DNA of 64,000 nt. Source: BRHc4a sp049325055 (GTDB lineage: Bacteria; Bacillota; Desulfotomaculia; Desulfotomaculales; Desulfocucumaceae). The notes beneath the pieces are model-generated. The model was not told the origin of the DNA. It saw only the letters and a list, made by a program, of their open reading frames with translations, and did no database searches. Shown here in pieces: positions 32,831-40,527 of the stretch. Every line of letters starts with the position of its first letter. Position 1 is the first letter of the stretch. The translations under genes and the position numbers were made by a program. The DNA is taken from the NCBI GenBank assembly GCA_049325055.1, contig JBMOPB010000016.1, positions 18,034 to 82,033 on the forward strand. The letters run 5' to 3'.

Positions 32831-33001
32831 TTATTCCTCAACAATTGCTCCGGTGGGGCAGGCATCAATGCATGTACCGCAGCTTTCACATTTGTCGGTA
32901 TCGATTTTGTATGTATCTCCCTCTATAATCGCTTCGCTTGGGCAAGACTCCATGCATGTCCCGCAGGCCAGGCATTCGTCTGTGATGCGGTATAAACCCA
33001 T
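32831..33001 (-). CDS. 2[4Fe-4S] ferredoxin
   Basis: This is a 56-residue clostridial-type ferredoxin. Two cluster motifs are seen: CLACGTCMESCP (residues 10-21) and CESCGTCIDACP (38-49). Each gives three cysteines to one cluster and the fourth to the other. It starts MGLYRITDE and ends GAIVEE. AGGAGGTG lies ten bases before the ATG. It carries electrons between cytoplasmic oxidoreductases. It has its own terminator and is bordered upstream by a dispersed repeat, so it appears to be a single-gene unit. The low-potential partner in this organism is not in the window. Confidence 0.95.
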   Translation of the reverse strand: MGLYRITDECLACGTCMESCPSEAIIEGDTYKIDTDKCESCGTCIDACPTGAIVEE

Positions 33002-33020
33002 CCACGCAACACCTCCTTCC

Positions 33021-33111
33021 TGTACGGGCTGTGATAAGCTTCGTACAGCCCTATTGGGGTCGTGAAAAGCTTCTCCTGACGGATGATCGGCCCCGCCAGT
33101 GCGATGCTCAC
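33021..33111 (-). repeat. Dispersed structured repeat, copy C (truncated, inverted)
   Basis: Read on the minus strand it begins GTGAGCATCGC, then CTGGCGGGGCCGA, TCAGG and GAAGCTTTTCACGACCCC, followed by AGGGCTGT and CTTATCACAGCCC. The CGTACATAAACGTACG apex is missing. GGGCTGT (33026-33032) and ACAGCCC (33045-33051) make a separate small hairpin. The element begins at the stop codon of the small gene at 33108. Confidence 0.78.
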
Positions 33112-33335
33112 TTATATTCTACACGCTGACTGCCTGGGACTTGCTCTCGGGCTACGGTAACAACTGCGGTATCGCCCCGGAAACGGAAACGGACCACCCT
33201 TTCCCTTCCCTCACAGGGGACAGGGCCGGCAGGGGTGGTGTATTCAACCTCGAAATTGTTACCGGCCTTTTCCAGGACCTGTGCGGCTTCCTCCAGCAAA
33301 ACGGCCAGAATCTTACTTTCAAGATTCTCTGTCAA
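33108..33335 (-). CDS. Small hypothetical protein coupled to frr
   Basis: This 75-residue protein is not recognised. It starts MTENLESKILAVLLEEAAQVLEKAGNNFEVEYTTPAG and ends in a strand-rich part with VVRFRFRGDTAVVTVAREQ. The ATG overlaps the frr stop by 4 bases (ATGA), which supports a real, translationally coupled gene. The stop codon is shared with the edge of repeat copy C. Confidence 0.65.
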   Translation of the reverse strand: MTENLESKILAVLLEEAAQVLEKAGNNFEVEYTTPAGPVPCEGRERVVRFRFRGDTAVVTVAREQVPGSQRVEYK

Positions 33336-33889
33336 ACCTGCATTATCTCCTGCTCTTTGTTGTTTGTGAGCTGGTCAATTTCCTTAATATATTTATCCGT
33401 AAGCTTCTGTACCTCTTCCTGGGCCCGGCGAAGTTCGTCCTCCGACATCTCGCCCTTCTTTTCCTTGGCTTTCAGAGCATCATTGGTATCCCTGCGCACG
33501 TTGCGGACAGCCACCCTTCCCTCTTCGGCCTTTTTCCTTATCACCTTTACAAGTTCCTGCCGCCTCTCCTGGGTAAGCTGGGGAATGACCAGCCTTATTA
33601 CATTTCCGTCACTGGTGGGATTTATACCAAGGTCGGACTTCAATATGGCCCTCTCTATCTCGGGCAGTGCCGATTTGTCCCATGGCTGTATTACCAGAAG
33701 CCTGGCTTCCGGGGCCGTTATGTTTGCCATCTGACTTATCGGGGTCGGGGTTCCGTAGTAATTCACCGATACCTTGTCCAGTAAAGCCGGAGTTGCGCGG
33801 CCGGCCCTGAGAGAGGCAAATTCCTTCTTGACCACCTCAACGGTCTTTTTCATATTGGCTTCCGATTCAGCGACAATCTCCTTAGCCAA
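33332..33889 (-). CDS. frr: Ribosome recycling factor
   Basis: This 185-residue protein, the standard RRF length, splits post-termination ribosomes with EF-G. Typical: MKKTVEVVKKEFASLRAGRATPALLDKVSVNYYGTPTPISQMANI, and the RRDTNDALKAKEKKGEMSEDELRRAQEEVQKLTDKYI helix pair. It probably starts at a TTG behind GGGGGTGA. It overlaps the pyrH end by 8 bases. Order rpsB-tsf-pyrH-frr is kept. Confidence 0.98.
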   Translation of the reverse strand: MAKEIVAESEANMKKTVEVVKKEFASLRAGRATPALLDKVSVNYYGTPTPISQMANITAPEARLLVIQPWDKSALPEIERAILKSDLGINPTSDGNVIRLVIPQLTQERRQELVKVIRKKAEEGRVAVRNVRRDTNDALKAKEKKGEMSEDELRRAQEEVQKLTDKYIKEIDQLTNNKEQEIMQV

Positions 33890-34610
33890 TCAATTCACCC
33901 CCAACATATGTACCTACGGTTTCTCCCATAATGGCCTTCATTATGTTTCCCCTGCCATTGAGATTGAAAACAATAATTGGTATCTTATTGTCCATGCACA
34001 GGGAAGTTGCCGTGGCATCCATTACCGCCAGACCCTTGTTTAACAAATCTATATAGGTGAGGCTGTCAAACTTGCGGGCGTTTGAATTTTTCATAGGGTC
34101 GCAGTCATAAACGCCGTTTACCTGTTTCGCCATAAGTATAACTTCGGCCTCTATCTCTGCGGCCCGCAGGGCAGCGGTGGTGTCGGTTGAAAAATAGGGA
34201 TTCCCTGTTCCGGCGGCAAAAATAACAACCCTGCCTTTTTCCATGTGCCGGATTGCCCTGCGCCTTATGTATGGTTCAGCCACAGCCCTCATTTCAATTG
34301 CCGTCTGAACCCTGGAATCAACTCCCTGTTTTTGCAGACCGTCCTGCAGCGCCAGTGCGTTTATGACTGTGGCCAGCATTCCCATGTAATCCGCTGTAGC
34401 CCTGTCCATACCCTTGGCGCTCCCTGCCACTCCCCTCCATATATTGCCCCCTCCAACAACGATGGCCAGTTGGACACCCAGCCTGGCAATCTCCTCGATC
34501 TGGCTGGAGATGGAACTGACAACCTCGGGGTTAATCCCGTAACCCTGCTTCCCGGCCAAGGCCTCACCGCTCAGTTTAAGTACCACCCGGTGGTACTTGG
34601 GAGTTTCCAT
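33882..34610 (-). CDS. pyrH: Uridylate kinase
   Basis: This 242-residue UMP kinase of the amino-acid-kinase fold phosphorylates UMP to UDP and is allosterically set by GTP and UTP. Motifs: VVLKLSGEALAGKQGYGI, VVGGGNIWRG, ADYMGMLATVINALALQDGL, and FAAGTGNPYFSTDTTAALRA. The C-terminus carries CMDNKIPIIVFNLNGRGNI. The gene is upstream of frr and downstream of tsf. Confidence 0.98.
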   Translation of the reverse strand: METPKYHRVVLKLSGEALAGKQGYGINPEVVSSISSQIEEIARLGVQLAIVVGGGNIWRGVAGSAKGMDRATADYMGMLATVINALALQDGLQKQGVDSRVQTAIEMRAVAEPYIRRRAIRHMEKGRVVIFAAGTGNPYFSTDTTAALRAAEIEAEVILMAKQVNGVYDCDPMKNSNARKFDSLTYIDLLNKGLAVMDATATSLCMDNKIPIIVFNLNGRGNIMKAIMGETVGTYVGGELIG

Positions 34611-34690
34611 CCAACAACCTCCCGTCGTGTCATATTCTACAAGAACATTATATTCCCTTTAAGATAAAAGCATTTTTTGGATACAGTCTC

Positions 34691-35344
34691 TTAAAGCTTG
34701 GCGGCAGAGGCCACTTCGGCGGCGAAGTCGTCCGACCTTTTTTGCAGTCCCTCACCCAGTTCGAACCTGACAAACCTGCGCACTGATATATTTTCTCCTA
34801 TTTTTGCAATGTTTTCTGTAATAAGCTGGTTTACCGAGATGTCGGGGTCTTTAATAAAGGGCTGCTCCATAAGGCAAACCTCTTTATAGAATTTTTCAAT
34901 CCTTCCCTCCACCATCTTCTGAATTATCTTTTCCGGTTTACCTTCGTTGGCCGCCTGGGCCGCCAGTATCTCCTTCTCCTTGGCGATTATATCTGCCGGC
35001 ACTTCCTCACGGCGCACGTATTCAGGCTTGGACGCCGCTATCTGCATGGCAATGTCCCTCACCAGGGCCTTAAACTGGTCGGTCTTTGCCACAAAATCGG
35101 TCTCGCAGTTAACCTCCACCAGCACCCCGATGCGGCCGCCGCCGTGGATGTAAGACTCCACCAGGCCCTCCGCCGTAATCCTGCCGGATTTTTTGGCAGC
35201 CGCTGCAAGACCTTTTTCCCTGAGATAGTCGACGGCCTTCTCCAGGTCGCCGTTGGTCTCGCTCAAGGCCTTCTTGCAGTCCATCATGCCGGCCCCGGTC
35301 CGCTCACGAAGCTCTTTTACCATGGATGCGCTTATTTCTGCCAT
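34691..35344 (-). CDS. tsf: Translation elongation factor Ts
   Basis: This 217-residue protein is the short EF-Ts form, with one core subdomain, as in other Firmicutes with about 215 residues. It exchanges GDP for GTP on EF-Tu. UBA-like start: MVKELRERTGAGMMDCKKALSETNGDLEKAVDYLREKG, then the signature VNCETDFVAKTDQFK. GGAGGATAAGAT precedes the ATG. It is separated from rpsB by a 401-base spacer full of hairpins. Confidence 0.97.
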   Translation of the reverse strand: MAEISASMVKELRERTGAGMMDCKKALSETNGDLEKAVDYLREKGLAAAAKKSGRITAEGLVESYIHGGGRIGVLVEVNCETDFVAKTDQFKALVRDIAMQIAASKPEYVRREEVPADIIAKEKEILAAQAANEGKPEKIIQKMVEGRIEKFYKEVCLMEQPFIKDPDISVNQLITENIAKIGENISVRRFVRFELGEGLQKRSDDFAAEVASAAKL

Positions 35345-35544
35345 ATCTTATCCTCCTTTAGATTCAATATAAATATGTAAAACGGTTTTCCGGCGTTCTC
35401 AATATTATCTATTATCTCCCAAACTGCCTCTCCACAAACAAAATTCCGAATGCGGGAGAACATAGCTGCACCGTTTAAAAGCTATTTTATTCACCGGGTA
35501 CATTAACGTAACAAAGAAATAGTTTCCAGGAAGCATTCACATGA

Positions 35545-35566
35545 ACAAAAGGGGCTGCCGCCCCTT
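35545..35566 (-). terminator. Second terminator-like hairpin before tsf
   Basis: AAGGGGC (35549-35555) pairs with GCCCCTT (35560-35566), and on the minus strand TTTTGTT follows. Confidence 0.6.
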
Positions 35567-35629
35567 CGGACGTAACGTGTCCTAACCCCGCACTGAAGCA
35601 AGGGGGCACACCCCCTTGAACCCCCCGTG

Positions 35630-35674
35630 TATAGGAAATTATCCACAGAATTCCTTTCAGTATAATTTCCTATA
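35630..35674. repeat. 13-bp inverted repeat in the rpsB-tsf spacer
   Basis: TATAGGAAATTAT and ATAATTTCCTATA are perfect complements with 19 bases between them. No coding capacity lies inside. It might be the end of a small mobile element or a transcript-stability stem. Confidence 0.7.
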
Positions 35675-35675
35675 T

Positions 35676-35727
35676 CTTAAAAAAGGCAGGGGCTACCCGT
35701 ACGCTTGAGTCAAGCCGACGGGGCCCC
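35676..35727 (-). terminator. Strong terminator or attenuator just after rpsB
   Basis: The stem has three blocks: GGGGC/GCCCC, CCCGT/ACGGG and GCTTG/CAAGC, closing on AGT. It is followed on the minus strand by CTTTTTT. It begins 19 bases after the rpsB stop, so most transcripts should end before tsf unless it is an attenuator. Confidence 0.85.
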
Positions 35728-35745
35728 CACCCGGCAAGTCTTCCA

Positions 35746-36450
35746 CTACTGTTCCGCCACCATCTGTTCTCCCTGCCTGCCTTCAATAACGGCATCGGCC
35801 ATTTTTCCGGTCAGGAGCTTTACCGCCCTGATGGCGTCGTCGTTACCCGGAATTACGTAGTCCACTTCATCCGGATCACAGTTGGTATCCACTATTGCCA
35901 CAATGGGAATACCCAATTTCCGTGCTTCCGCAACAGCAATTCTTTCTTTACGGGGATCTATTATAAAAACTGCACCGGGAAGGCGGCGCATATCCTTAAT
36001 CCCACCAAGGAACTTCGTCAGCCTCTCCTTTTCATGCATCAGCTCGGCCACTTCTTTTTTGGGAAGCTGGTTGAGCCTTCCGTCAGTCTCCATTTTCTCC
36101 AGGTCATGAAGCCTGTCGATCCGGCGGCGAATTGTCTGGAAATTGGTGAGCATTCCACCCAGCCAGCGCTGGTTTACGTAAAACATGCCGCACTTCTCGG
36201 CCTCTTCCCTAACTGCTTCCTGCGCCTGCTTTTTGGTCCCCACAAAAAGAATGGTTTCGCCTGAGCCGGAGAGGGACTTCACAAATTCATAAGCCTCTTC
36301 GACCTTACGCACCGTCTTCTGCAGGTCGATGATATATATACCGTTACGGTCGGTAAATATATATGGAGCCATTTTGGGGTTCCATCTTCTTGTCTGGTGT
36401 CCGAAATGAACTCCTGCCTCCAGGAGTTGCTTCATTGAGATAACAGCCAT
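35746..36450 (-). CDS. rpsB: 30S ribosomal protein S2
   Basis: The protein has 234 residues from the ATG at 36450 behind GGAGGTGT; ten more codons of open frame upstream lack homology. S2 bridges head and body of the 30S subunit. Family sequence: MKQLLEAGVHFGHQTRRWNPKM, IYIIDLQKTV, NQRWLGGMLTNFQTI, and PGAVFIIDPRKERIAVAEARKL. A good promoter lies upstream. Confidence 0.98.
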   Translation of the reverse strand: MAVISMKQLLEAGVHFGHQTRRWNPKMAPYIFTDRNGIYIIDLQKTVRKVEEAYEFVKSLSGSGETILFVGTKKQAQEAVREEAEKCGMFYVNQRWLGGMLTNFQTIRRRIDRLHDLEKMETDGRLNQLPKKEVAELMHEKERLTKFLGGIKDMRRLPGAVFIIDPRKERIAVAEARKLGIPIVAIVDTNCDPDEVDYVIPGNDDAIRAVKLLTGKMADAVIEGRQGEQMVAEQ

Positions 36451-36566
36451 GGTACACCTCCTTCCCGCATGGTTTTTCATACCTCCGCTGCCATCATCTC
36501 CTGCAAAGCCCGGTTAGGGCACCCTTGCCAGGAATCCGGCAGCGTGTGTAATTTTCGCCAGGATGT

Positions 36567-36596
36567 ATTCTATCATAAACGATAGCCGGATGGCAA
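36567..36596 (-). promoter_or_regulatory. Promoter of rpsB
   Basis: TTGCCA (36591-36596) and TAGAAT (36567-36572) are 18 bases apart on the minus strand, and TGA precedes the -10 (extended -10 type). It lies 117 bases before the rpsB start. Confidence 0.55.
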
Positions 36597-36681
36597 GGTT
36601 TTTCATGCAATAATCAAACTTCGCACACCTGATCCCAAACCATGAACAGGAAATTTCAGTCCTTATACTTCTCTTGACGTT

Positions 36682-36710
36682 AAAAAGGCCACAGACAAAA
36701 GCTGCGGCCT
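36682..36710 (-). terminator. Terminator downstream of codY
   Basis: GGCCaCAG and CTGcGGCC pair around a seven-base loop, with TTTTTAA following on the minus strand. It ends the dprA-to-codY run. Confidence 0.8.
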
Positions 36711-36747
36711 GCAAACCTGTTAGCGCTGGTGCGCTGCATATCAACTT

Positions 36748-37533
36748 TTAATGCTGCTTCATTCTTTCCAGTTCTTCAAGCAGCCTGTCATTCAAAACCC
36801 TGATGTACGTGCCCTTCATTCCCAGTGATTTAGACTCTATAACACCCGCGCTCTCAAACTTGCGGAGGGCATTAACTATAACACTGCGGGTTATGCCCAC
36901 CCTGTCGGCGATTTTGCTGGCCACCAGCAACCCTTCGTCGCCTTCAAGCTGGCTGAAGATATGATGTACAGCGTCCAGCTCGGAATATGAAAGGGTTCCC
37001 AGGGCGATTTGCACCGCTGCCCGCTTGCGGGCCTCCTCCTCCATGCGGCCGGCCCTGGCGCGGAGTATCTCCATGCCGACCACAGTGGCGCCGTATTCCG
37101 CCAGTATAAGATCCTCGTCGGTAAAATGCTCGTCGAACTTGGCCAGAACCAGTGTACCCAGACGCGATCCGGCACCCACGATAGGAACAACTGTGGTTAT
37201 CTTGTTACTGAATTTGCACCTCTTATCGTGACTGAAGACACAAACATTGACAGTTTGACAGAAATTGGCATGGGTTTCGCTCATGCGCAGCAACGCTTCG
37301 TTGTAATCCTCCGGGAAGCCCTCGGGAGATTCAACAATGTCCCTCATTATTTCACACATAAACCCCTTCAGGTATTGGTGACCAAGGGTTTTCCCCCGCC
37401 TGTCGATGATATATACACTACACCCGATGTTATCGCTCAAAATGGCCGCGATTTCCTTGTAATCAACAGGATACCCGGCCGATTTCTGAAGCAACTTGTT
37501 AATGGATCGGGTCTTTTCCAACAAGTCCCTCAA
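36748..37533 (-). CDS. codY: GTP/branched-chain amino acid-responsive repressor CodY
   Basis: This 261-residue dimeric regulator represses nutrient-limitation genes when GTP and isoleucine are high. It has an N-terminal GAF effector domain (about 1-155, start LLEKTRSINKLLQKSAGYPVDY) and a C-terminal winged helix with the DNA-recognition ASKIADRVGITRSVIVNALRKFESAGVIESKSLGMKGTYI region near 205-245. A TTG start is likely. It follows hslU, the conserved position in Firmicutes. Confidence 0.97.
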   Translation of the reverse strand: MRDLLEKTRSINKLLQKSAGYPVDYKEIAAILSDNIGCSVYIIDRRGKTLGHQYLKGFMCEIMRDIVESPEGFPEDYNEALLRMSETHANFCQTVNVCVFSHDKRCKFSNKITTVVPIVGAGSRLGTLVLAKFDEHFTDEDLILAEYGATVVGMEILRARAGRMEEEARKRAAVQIALGTLSYSELDAVHHIFSQLEGDEGLLVASKIADRVGITRSVIVNALRKFESAGVIESKSLGMKGTYIRVLNDRLLEELERMKQH

Positions 37534-37553
37534 CTTACCTTACAGCTCCCTCC

Positions 37554-38954
37554 TTAAAGTATATATCGACTCAAATCCTCACTCTTAGCCACATCGCTAA
37601 GCTTTTCACTGACATAGGACTGGTCGATGGTAAAAGACTGGCCTTTCATCAAAGGCGCTTCAAAAGATAAATCTTCCAGAAGTCTTTCCATTATTGTGTG
37701 AAGCCGCCTGGCCCCGATATTCTCAGTTTGCCCATTAACAGTATAAGCGATTTTTGCAATTTCGACAAGCGAGTTTTGAGAAAATTCCACATTCAGCCCC
37801 TCAGTCGCAAGCAATGCTGTATACTGTTTAATTAGTGAATTTTTTGGCTCTGTCAATATTTGTAGAAAATCTTCCTCACTCAGGCTGTCAAGCTCCACCC
37901 TGATGGGAAAACGTCCCTGGAGTTCGGGAATAAGGTCGGAGGGTTTGGACATGTGAAATGCTCCCGCCGCTATGAATAAAATATGGTCTGTCTTTACCGG
38001 ACCGTACTTGGTGACGACGGTGGAACCCTCCACTATGGGGAGTATGTCGCGCTGAACCCCTCCCCTGGAAACGTCCGGGCCGGCGCCGCCGTCTCTTACC
38101 GCTATCTTGTCTATCTCGTCAAGGAATATTATGCCGCTCTCCTCGGCCCTTCTGACCGCTTCCGACGTAACCTCGTCCATGTCGATAAGCTTCTGGGCCT
38201 CCTGCTGCAGCAGTATCTTTCTTGCCTCTGAAACTGTGACCCTTCTTTTTTTCTTTTTCTTTGGAAAGAAATTGCCCAGCATATCCTGTATGTTTATCCC
38301 CATTTCCTCCACGCCGGCCCCTGTGAATACTTCCAGCATCGGAGTAGAGCTTTCCTCCACCTCAATCTCCACATACTCGTTTTCCAGTTCCCCCCTGTGA
38401 AGTTTTTCACGCAGGCTGTCCCTTTCAAACTCGATACGCCGCACAAGCTGGTCATGATCCCGGGAAGCGTTGCTTTCCTGCTGTTTTGCCCCGCCAAATA
38501 TCAGCTCCAGCGGATTCTTCAGGGAGCTTTCATGCCGGGGCAGGGGGGCCAGCAGTTCCACTATCCTTTCGTCGGTCATTCGCTTGGCCTTTTCCTCCAC
38601 CATGGCCATTTTTTCGGACTTGACCATCCTGATGGAAGTTTCCACAAGGTCCCGCACCATGCTTTCAACGTCCCGGCCCACGTAACCCACCTCTGTAAAC
38701 TTGGTGGCCTCAACCTTGACAAAGGGGGCCTTCACCAACTTGGCAAGCCTGCGGGCAATCTCGGTCTTGCCGACCCCGGTAGGTCCGATCATGAGGATAT
38801 TCTTCGGCATCACCTCATCCTTAAGATCCTGGGGAAGCCTGGTTCTCCTGTAGCGGTTCCTCAGGGCAATGGACACCGCCTTCTTGGCCTTTTTTTGTCC
38901 CACAATATATTTGTCGAGCTGTTCCACTATTTCCCGGGGGGTAAGGGATTCCAT
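37554..38954 (-). CDS. hslU: HslU (ClpY) AAA+ unfoldase subunit
   Basis: This 466-residue ATPase unfolds substrates for the HslV peptidase. Start LTPREIVEQLDKYIVGQKKAKKAVSIALRNRYRR is diagnostic. Walker A GPTGVGKTEIARRL (about 53-66), the I domain (about 110-240, with a KKKKKRR stretch), and Walker B IIFLDEIDKIA near 270 follow. The HslU C-terminus ending SRYIL is the tail that inserts into HslV. TAGGAGG precedes the ATG. Confidence 0.98.
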   Translation of the reverse strand: MESLTPREIVEQLDKYIVGQKKAKKAVSIALRNRYRRTRLPQDLKDEVMPKNILMIGPTGVGKTEIARRLAKLVKAPFVKVEATKFTEVGYVGRDVESMVRDLVETSIRMVKSEKMAMVEEKAKRMTDERIVELLAPLPRHESSLKNPLELIFGGAKQQESNASRDHDQLVRRIEFERDSLREKLHRGELENEYVEIEVEESSTPMLEVFTGAGVEEMGINIQDMLGNFFPKKKKKRRVTVSEARKILLQQEAQKLIDMDEVTSEAVRRAEESGIIFLDEIDKIAVRDGGAGPDVSRGGVQRDILPIVEGSTVVTKYGPVKTDHILFIAAGAFHMSKPSDLIPELQGRFPIRVELDSLSEEDFLQILTEPKNSLIKQYTALLATEGLNVEFSQNSLVEIAKIAYTVNGQTENIGARRLHTIMERLLEDLSFEAPLMKGQSFTIDQSYVSEKLSDVAKSEDLSRYIL

Positions 38955-38988
38955 CCGTTAAAACCTCCTAATTGAGATGTGAGTATAT

Positions 38989-39519
38989 TTATAGTTCTTC
39001 CACCGTTATTTCGGTATTGGTATATACGCAGATTTCCGCAGCAATACCCAGTGATTTTAAGGCTATTTCGGCCGCCGGCATGTCCGTGTGCCTGGCCAGG
39101 GCCCGGGCTGCCGCCAGGGCGTAGGACCCGCCGGAACCTATGGCGACGATACCGTCATCCGGCTCGATAACTTCCCCTCCCCCGGATATTACCAGGAGGT
39201 TTTCCCGGTCAGCCACTACCAGCAAGGCCTCAAGCCGCCTTAATACCCTGTCCATGCGCCAGTCCTTGGCCAGTTCCACGGCCGCCCTCTGCAAATTTCC
39301 CCTGTACGCCTCCAGTTTGCCCTCGAATTTTTCAAACAGTGTAAAGGCATCGGCCACAGAACCCGCAAAACCGGCCAGCACCTTGTTGTCGTGCAGCCGG
39401 CGCAATTTTCTTGCCTTGTGTTTGAGTACGGTGTTCTGGCCGAAGGTAACCTGGCCGTCTCCGGCCATGGCAACCTTTCCTCCCTTTTTCACCGCCACGA
39501 TGGTTGTGGAATGAAACAT
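38989..39519 (-). CDS. hslV: HslV (ClpQ) peptidase subunit
   Basis: This 176-residue N-terminal nucleophile peptidase is started at the ATG at 39519 behind GGGAG. The sequence MFHSTTIVAVKKGGKVAMAGDGQVTFGQ matches ClpQ/CodW. The nucleophile should be one of the Ser/Thr after the short propeptide (S4 or T5). GSGGSYALAAARAL forms part of the active chamber. It is 34 bases before hslU. Confidence 0.97.
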   Translation of the reverse strand: MFHSTTIVAVKKGGKVAMAGDGQVTFGQNTVLKHKARKLRRLHDNKVLAGFAGSVADAFTLFEKFEGKLEAYRGNLQRAAVELAKDWRMDRVLRRLEALLVVADRENLLVISGGGEVIEPDDGIVAIGSGGSYALAAARALARHTDMPAAEIALKSLGIAAEICVYTNTEITVEEL

Positions 39520-39588
39520 TAACAATTCTCCCTTTCGTATTTAGGCTAACCAATCACGCATCCATTATATTTAAAGATTTTAATCATT

Positions 39589-40527
39589 TTAACCATCTTC
39601 ATTTTCCATTTTAACCCTTGGATGAGCCTTCAAGTACACCTGCTTCAGTCGTTCCCTGGTCATATGAGTATATATCTGGGTTGTGGAGAGATTTTTATGG
39701 CCCAGCATTTCCTGGACCGACCTGAGGTCGGCCCCGTTGTCCAGCATGTGGGTGGCGAAGGTGTGCCGCATGGTGTGGGGGCTGACAGTTCCCTTTATGC
39801 CCAGCAGGTTGACATATTTTTTTATAATCTTTCTTATTCCCCTGTCGGTAAGCCGGGTGCCCTTAACATTTACGAACAACGCCTTTTCCCTGGCACTGCG
39901 CACCATCCGGGGCCTTCCTGCCTCCAGGTACTGGCTTAAAGCCTCCGCTGCATATTTACCCAGCGGCGCCACGCGCTCCCTGGATCCTTTTCCCATGACC
40001 AGAAGTTCCCCGCCGGCAATATTAACGCTTTCCAGGTCCAGGTTTACCAATTCCCCCACACGGATGCCGGAGGCGTAAAGAACCTCAATCAGCGCCCTGT
40101 CCCTGAGACCTGCCGCGCTGTTTTCCCTGGGGGCTTCCAGAAGGGCTGCGCACTCTTCCCTGAAAAGAAAAATGGGCAGCTTTTTTTCCCGCTTTGGGGA
40201 GGAAACCCTTTTGAGAGGGTTCAGGTCAACCAGGCCCTCCCGCCCCAGGTATCCGAAAAAAGACCTCCATGCTGCAAGCCGCCTGGAAATGGAGGTCTTG
40301 GCAAGTCTGCTGTAATAAAGGTCTCCCAGGTAAGCCCTGACAAGCCTGAAATCCAGGTCGGACGGCAGCAGATCCGAATCTTTCTTTCCCAGGACGCCGG
40401 CAAAGAAATCCATACCGTGAAAAAGGTCCCGGCGGTAATTGGACACCGTATGGGGTGAATAGTTTTTTTCGGTTTCGAGGTAGTGAATGAAGTTGTCTAT
40501 ATAGTGATACATCATGAGAGCTTTCAC
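39589..40527 (-). CDS. xerC: Site-specific tyrosine recombinase XerC
   Basis: This 312-residue recombinase resolves chromosome dimers at dif. It has an N-terminal SAM-like core-binding domain (IDNFIHYLETEKNYSPHTVSNYRRDL) and a catalytic domain with Arg in ASGIRVGEL, Lys in GKGSRERV, HxxR in PHTMRHTFATHML, and the His and nucleophile Tyr in LGHKNLSTTQIYTH. The GTG start overlaps the trmFO stop (GTGA). An ATG at 40515 is also possible. Position next to trmFO and hslV marks it as the housekeeping XerC, not a phage integrase. Confidence 0.96.
   Translation of the reverse strand: MKALMMYHYIDNFIHYLETEKNYSPHTVSNYRRDLFHGMDFFAGVLGKKDSDLLPSDLDFRLVRAYLGDLYYSRLAKTSISRRLAAWRSFFGYLGREGLVDLNPLKRVSSPKREKKLPIFLFREECAALLEAPRENSAAGLRDRALIEVLYASGIRVGELVNLDLESVNIAGGELLVMGKGSRERVAPLGKYAAEALSQYLEAGRPRMVRSAREKALFVNVKGTRLTDRGIRKIIKKYVNLLGIKGTVSPHTMRHTFATHMLDNGADLRSVQEMLGHKNLSTTQIYTHMTRERLKQVYLKAHPRVKMENEDG

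Larger units (their letters stand above)
35345..35745. other. Unusually long, hairpin-rich rpsB-tsf spacer
   Basis: No reading frame of merit is present. From the rpsB side: a terminator at 35676-35727, a 13-bp perfect inverted repeat TATAGGAAATTAT (35630-35642) / ATAATTTCCTATA (35662-35674), a small stem AAGGGGG/CCCCCTT near 35600-35617, and a second terminator at 35545-35566. Then comes an AT-rich leader before tsf. Confidence 0.7.

Noticed and set aside
39589..40527. Tyrosine recombinase as sign of an integrated element
   Set aside because: Its place between trmFO and hslV is the conserved housekeeping XerC locus, and no attachment sites or phage genes are nearby.
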